Positions 61,232 to 64,000 of a stretch of DNA of 64,000 nucleotides are shown piece by piece; within the stretch, counting starts at the first letter, position 1; the number at the start of each line of letters is the position of its first letter. Position numbers and translations under genes: made by a program. A model generated the notes under the pieces. It saw only the letters and a program-made list of their open reading frames with translations, was not told the DNA's origin and searched no databases. The stretch covers positions 4,216,001 through 4,280,000 of the forward strand of contig OY969712.1 of NCBI GenBank assembly GCA_963702105.1. Reading direction: 5' to 3'. This DNA is from ZC4RG20 sp963702105. GTDB lineage: Bacteria > Pseudomonadota > Gammaproteobacteria > Steroidobacterales > Rariloculaceae.

Positions 61232-62938
61232 ATGCAGGACAAGCAGACCTCCGCCGCAGAGGCGCTGCTGCGCGCGCTGAAGCGCCGCGGCGTCGATCAC
61301 GTCTTCGCGAACGCCGGCACGGACTTCGCCCCGATCATCGAGGCGCTCGTGAAGGTCGGCGGAGAACTCGAGGCCGTGCCGCGCTTCGTAACCGTCCCGC
61401 ACGAGAACCTGGCCGTGGCGATGGCGCACGGCTACTACCTGGTCCGCGGCCGACCGGCCGCCGTCATGGTCCACGTGACCGTCGGCACGGGCAACACGGT
61501 CTGCGCCCTCATGAACGCCTATCGCGACAACGTGCCCCTCGTGCTCATGGCCGGACGCACGCCGCACACGGAGCGCGGCCACATCGCTTCGCGCTCCGCG
61601 CCGATTCACTGGGGCCAGGAGAACTTCGACCAGGCCGGCATCGTGCGCGAATACACGAAGTGGGACTACGAGCTGCGTTCGGGCCAGTCGGTGGACGACA
61701 TCGTCGCGCGCGCGCTCGAGGTCGCCCTGGCCGAGCCGCGCGGCCCCGTCTACCTCACGCTGCCGCGCGAGGTGCTGGCCGACCCGGTCCGCGGCGTCTC
61801 GGCGGGCCTCGGCGCCTCGACGGGCGTCGTGGCCGATCCGCAGCCGAGCGCGAGCCACATCGAGGCGCTGGCAGAATGGGTCGCGGCCGCCGAGCGGCCC
61901 ATGATCGTGACGACCCATCTGGGCCGCGACGTCGCCGCCGTGGCCGCGTTGGCCGAGCTCGCGGAGGCATTCTCGATCCCCGTCGTGCAGGCCGGGCCCA
62001 CCGCCCTGAACCTGCCCGCCAGCCATCCCATGAACGTCTGGGGCGGCGCGGGCTTACTGCCGAAAGCGGACCTGCTCATCGCCGTGGACTCCGAGGTGCC
62101 ATGGTTCCCGCGCGGCTTCGTCCCCGAGCGCGGGGTCAAGGTCGCGCACCTCGGCATCGACCCGCTCTGGACGCGCTATCCGATGCACTCGTTCCCGTCC
62201 GACCTCGCGATCCCGGGCAACCCGCGCACGGCCCTGCGCCTGCTCGCGGGCGCCTTGGCCGAGCAGCGGCTCGATGCGGACAAGGTCGCCGAGCGGCGCG
62301 CGGCCGTGGAGCGCTACCGCGCCGAGCAGGCCGCCGCGAAGGAGGCCGCGCTCGCGACGAAGCGGCGGGCGAAGCCGCTGGCCTACGACTACGTCGGCGC
62401 GTGCGTCGGCCGCGCGCTGCCGGCCGGCGGTCTCGTCGTGACCGAGCTCGGCGTCTCCGCCGAGCAGCTCGGCCTCGAGGAGCCCGGCAGCCTGCTCGGC
62501 GTCGGCATCGGCGGCGGCCTCGGTTTCGGCCTCGGCGCGGCGCTCGGCGCCAAGCTCGCTGCGCCCGAGCGCACGGTCGTCGCGACGGTCGGCGACGGCA
62601 GCTACATGTTCGGCAACCCGACACCCTTCCACCTCGTCTCGCGGGCGGCGGATCTGCCCGTGCTCGTCGTCGTCTGCAACAACGGGCGCTGGCAGGCCGT
62701 GGACTCCGCGACGCGCGTGGTCTACCCCTCGGGCCTCGCGGCCGCCGCGAAGCCCATGCCGCTCGTCGAGCTGCAGCCCTCGCCCGAGTTTACGAAGGTC
62801 GCCGAGGCCTCGGGCGCGTTCGCCCGTCGCATCGACGAGCCCGGCGAGCTGCCGGCGGCGCTCGAGGAGGCGCTGGAGGCCGTCCGCGGGGGGCGGCAGG
62901 CGTTGCTCGACGTCCGGATGGAACACGGCGAGCGCTGA
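61232..62938 (+). CDS. Thiamine-diphosphate-dependent enzyme (acetolactate synthase-like)
   Basis: 568 residues from ATG 61232, 17 bp after the DUF4159 stop. The PYR domain has GVDHVFANAGTDFAPIIEAL and catalytic Glu in VTVPHENLAVAMAHGYY; the middle FAD/ADP-like domain has PMIVTTHLGRDVAAVAALAE; the PP domain binds ThDP with VGDGSYMFGNPTPFHLVSRA (GDG...N motif). Such proteins include acetolactate synthase, benzoylformate decarboxylase and related lyases; substrate unclear. No small regulatory subunit is adjacent. Confidence 0.88.
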   Translation: MQDKQTSAAEALLRALKRRGVDHVFANAGTDFAPIIEALVKVGGELEAVPRFVTVPHENLAVAMAHGYYLVRGRPAAVMVHVTVGTGNTVCALMNAYRDNVPLVLMAGRTPHTERGHIASRSAPIHWGQENFDQAGIVREYTKWDYELRSGQSVDDIVARALEVALAEPRGPVYLTLPREVLADPVRGVSAGLGASTGVVADPQPSASHIEALAEWVAAAERPMIVTTHLGRDVAAVAALAELAEAFSIPVVQAGPTALNLPASHPMNVWGGAGLLPKADLLIAVDSEVPWFPRGFVPERGVKVAHLGIDPLWTRYPMHSFPSDLAIPGNPRTALRLLAGALAEQRLDADKVAERRAAVERYRAEQAAAKEAALATKRRAKPLAYDYVGACVGRALPAGGLVVTELGVSAEQLGLEEPGSLLGVGIGGGLGFGLGAALGAKLAAPERTVVATVGDGSYMFGNPTPFHLVSRAADLPVLVVVCNNGRWQAVDSATRVVYPSGLAAAAKPMPLVELQPSPEFTKVAEASGAFARRIDEPGELPAALEEALEAVRGGRQALLDVRMEHGER

Positions 62939-63180
62939 AGCCTCGGCGTTCAAGACAAGACGGCATCAGGCCGGTCCGGTACGCATGCACACCGGACCTG
63001 CAGCATTACGCTACATGGCTTCGATCCGAAGGCTCCATCTCGGACGTTGGCTGGAAGGTTGGTCGTTCCGCCTTCGTTCGACCGAGAACCGAGCGCGCCG
63101 CTTAAGCACGGATCGCATCCGGCCGCTGCCAGGGTCGCTACGGGGACCCGAGCGAAGCCGACGCGCGCAAGGCCGCTGGT

Positions 63181-63300
63181 CCGGCGTGTTTGCCCATGAG
63201 GCGCCTGTCGGGACGCTGGGCGCCAGGGATGGCGCCCAGCGAGCCCCCAGGGACGGGTTTACGGCGGTCCCGACAGGCGCCTCATGGGCAAACACGCCGG
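63181..63300. repeat. Long-stem palindromic element, copy D
   Basis: Perfect 34-bp arms at 63181-63214 and 63267-63300 enclose a 52-nt centre with GCGCCAGGGATGGCGC (63220-63235) and CCCAGGGACGGGTTTACGGC. The outer arm differs from copies A-C, the inner part (GCCTGTCGGGAC) is shared. The 383-bp spacer (62939-63321) between convergent genes holds no gene. Confidence 0.92.
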
Positions 63301-63321
63301 CCCCATCAGGTCGGGTCTTCG

Positions 63322-63984
63322 TCAGCGGAGGCCGAAGAGCGACCGCGCGCGTTCCAGCCGCTCCGGCGTGCCGACGTCGATCCAGGGGCCGTCGTAGCGG
63401 ACGCCGCGCAGCGTGCCGCGCGCGATGGCCGCGTCGAGGATGGGCTTGAGCGGCTGCGGGCCGGGGGTGCGGCCTGCGAAGAGCGCGGGATGCAGCAGCG
63501 CGTTGCCGCCGTAGGTCAGCTTCGGCGGCGAGTCGCGGACCCGGCCGTCGGCGTCGAGGCCGAAGTCGCCGGCCGGGTTGTGCTCCGGGTTCGGGACGAG
63601 AAGCAGCGCGCCTTCGGCGCCGTCGAGCCGGAGCGCCGCGGGATCGAAGGCCGTCAGCACGTCGGCGTTGACGACGAGGAACGGGGCCGGGCCGAGACTC
63701 GTCAGTGCACGCAGGATGCCGCCGCCGGTTTCGAGCGGCGACTCGCCCTCCTCGCTGTAGACGACGCCGAGTCCCCAGCGGGCGCCGTCGCCGACGGCCG
63801 CGCGTATCAGATCGCCGCGGCGCGCGACGTTGACGACGACCTCGCGCACGCCGGCGCGGGCCAGCCGGGCGAGCTGGTGGGCGATGAGCGGCTCGCCGCC
63901 GACTTCGAGCAACGGCTTCGGCAGCGCCGCGGTCAGGGCGCCCATGCGGGTGCCGAGACCGGCCGCGAGCACGATCGCTTTCAT
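63322..63984 (-). CDS. murU: N-acetylmuramate alpha-1-phosphate uridylyltransferase (MurU)
   Basis: 220 residues, a single nucleotidyltransferase domain. AIVLAAGLGTRMGALTAALP and KPLLEVGGEP bind the nucleotide; VNADVLTAFDP carries the metal-binding Asp; IDVGTPERLERARSLFG closes the fold. MurU turns MurNAc-1-phosphate into UDP-MurNAc in the peptidoglycan recycling path of beta- and gammaproteobacteria that bypasses fosfomycin. A TGA in the preceding frame overlaps its ATG (63981-63984), so an upstream gene, perhaps amgK, probably overlaps it outside the window. Confidence 0.9.
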   Translation of the reverse strand: MKAIVLAAGLGTRMGALTAALPKPLLEVGGEPLIAHQLARLARAGVREVVVNVARRGDLIRAAVGDGARWGLGVVYSEEGESPLETGGGILRALTSLGPAPFLVVNADVLTAFDPAALRLDGAEGALLLVPNPEHNPAGDFGLDADGRVRDSPPKLTYGGNALLHPALFAGRTPGPQPLKPILDAAIARGTLRGVRYDGPWIDVGTPERLERARSLFGLR

Positions 63985-64000
63985 CCGGACAAGTCGTTGA

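Overview
The window is about 64 kb of high-GC DNA (roughly two-thirds G+C by eye) from a Gram-negative proteobacterium, most likely a gammaproteobacterium. The support is a DusB-type tRNA-dihydrouridine synthase, a MurU-type uridylyltransferase, a BtuB-like TonB receptor, lipoprotein signals and a possible GlyGly-CTERM sorting tail. The species cannot be named from the sequence. Core-genome genes alternate with accessory blocks, and no integrase, transposase gene, phage module or CRISPR array was seen.

Layout. 0-5.8 kb: housekeeping (DUF2959 lipoprotein, methyltransferase, dusB, uppP, a beta-hydroxyacid dehydrogenase, an exported protein, a tRNA with anticodon CAU). 5.8-15.4 kb: a patchwork with lower G+C at its left end. 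It holds two single-domain response regulators, small unknown genes, an orphan ADOP-type permease, a MetE-like enzyme and two overlapping hybrid histidine kinases, interspersed with three decayed gene relics (PadR/ADOP, carbamoyltransferase tail, internally deleted alcohol dehydrogenase). 15.4-20 kb: TonB receptor, DUF6152 gene pair, Rieske oxygenase. 20-24 kb: a stress set (ferritin-like protein, hemerythrin-DUF892 fusion, DUF4142, PRC-barrel) behind a textbook sigma-54 promoter. 24-32 kb: a giant FG-GAP/cadherin-like secreted protein, then rhlE, an RRM protein and an SLC13-type permease. 32-33 kb: a spacer full of tandem and inverted repeats. 33-43 kb: a macro-domain/GNAT operon and a catabolic-looking block (two NAD dehydrogenases, Gfo/Idh/MocA, EboE-like protein, second MetE-like enzyme, alcohol dehydrogenase, alpha/beta hydrolase). 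43-45.5 kb: MacA/MacB-like adaptor and ATPase without a permease.

45.6-62.9 kb is the centrepiece: a tightly overlapped minus-strand operon of a MoxR AAA+ ATPase, a DUF58 protein, two membrane von Willebrand A proteins, a caspase-fold protein with an EF-hand and no visible catalytic cysteine, a TPR/gluzincin protein, a 1334-residue DUF4175-type membrane protein and a dienelactone hydrolase. A divergent unit carries a 74-residue protein, a C13 homopolymer, a DUF4159 protein and a thiamine-diphosphate enzyme. I read this as an envelope-located MoxR/vWA chaperone-type system with unusual protease-like partners. The last gene is murU.

The second notable structure is a family of four 114-122 bp elements. 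All share an invariant 16-nt palindromic core and are bounded by perfect 30-35 bp inverted repeats whose outer sequence differs from copy to copy. All four lie in spacers between convergent genes (two near 32.3 kb, one at 40.9 kb, one at 63.2 kb).
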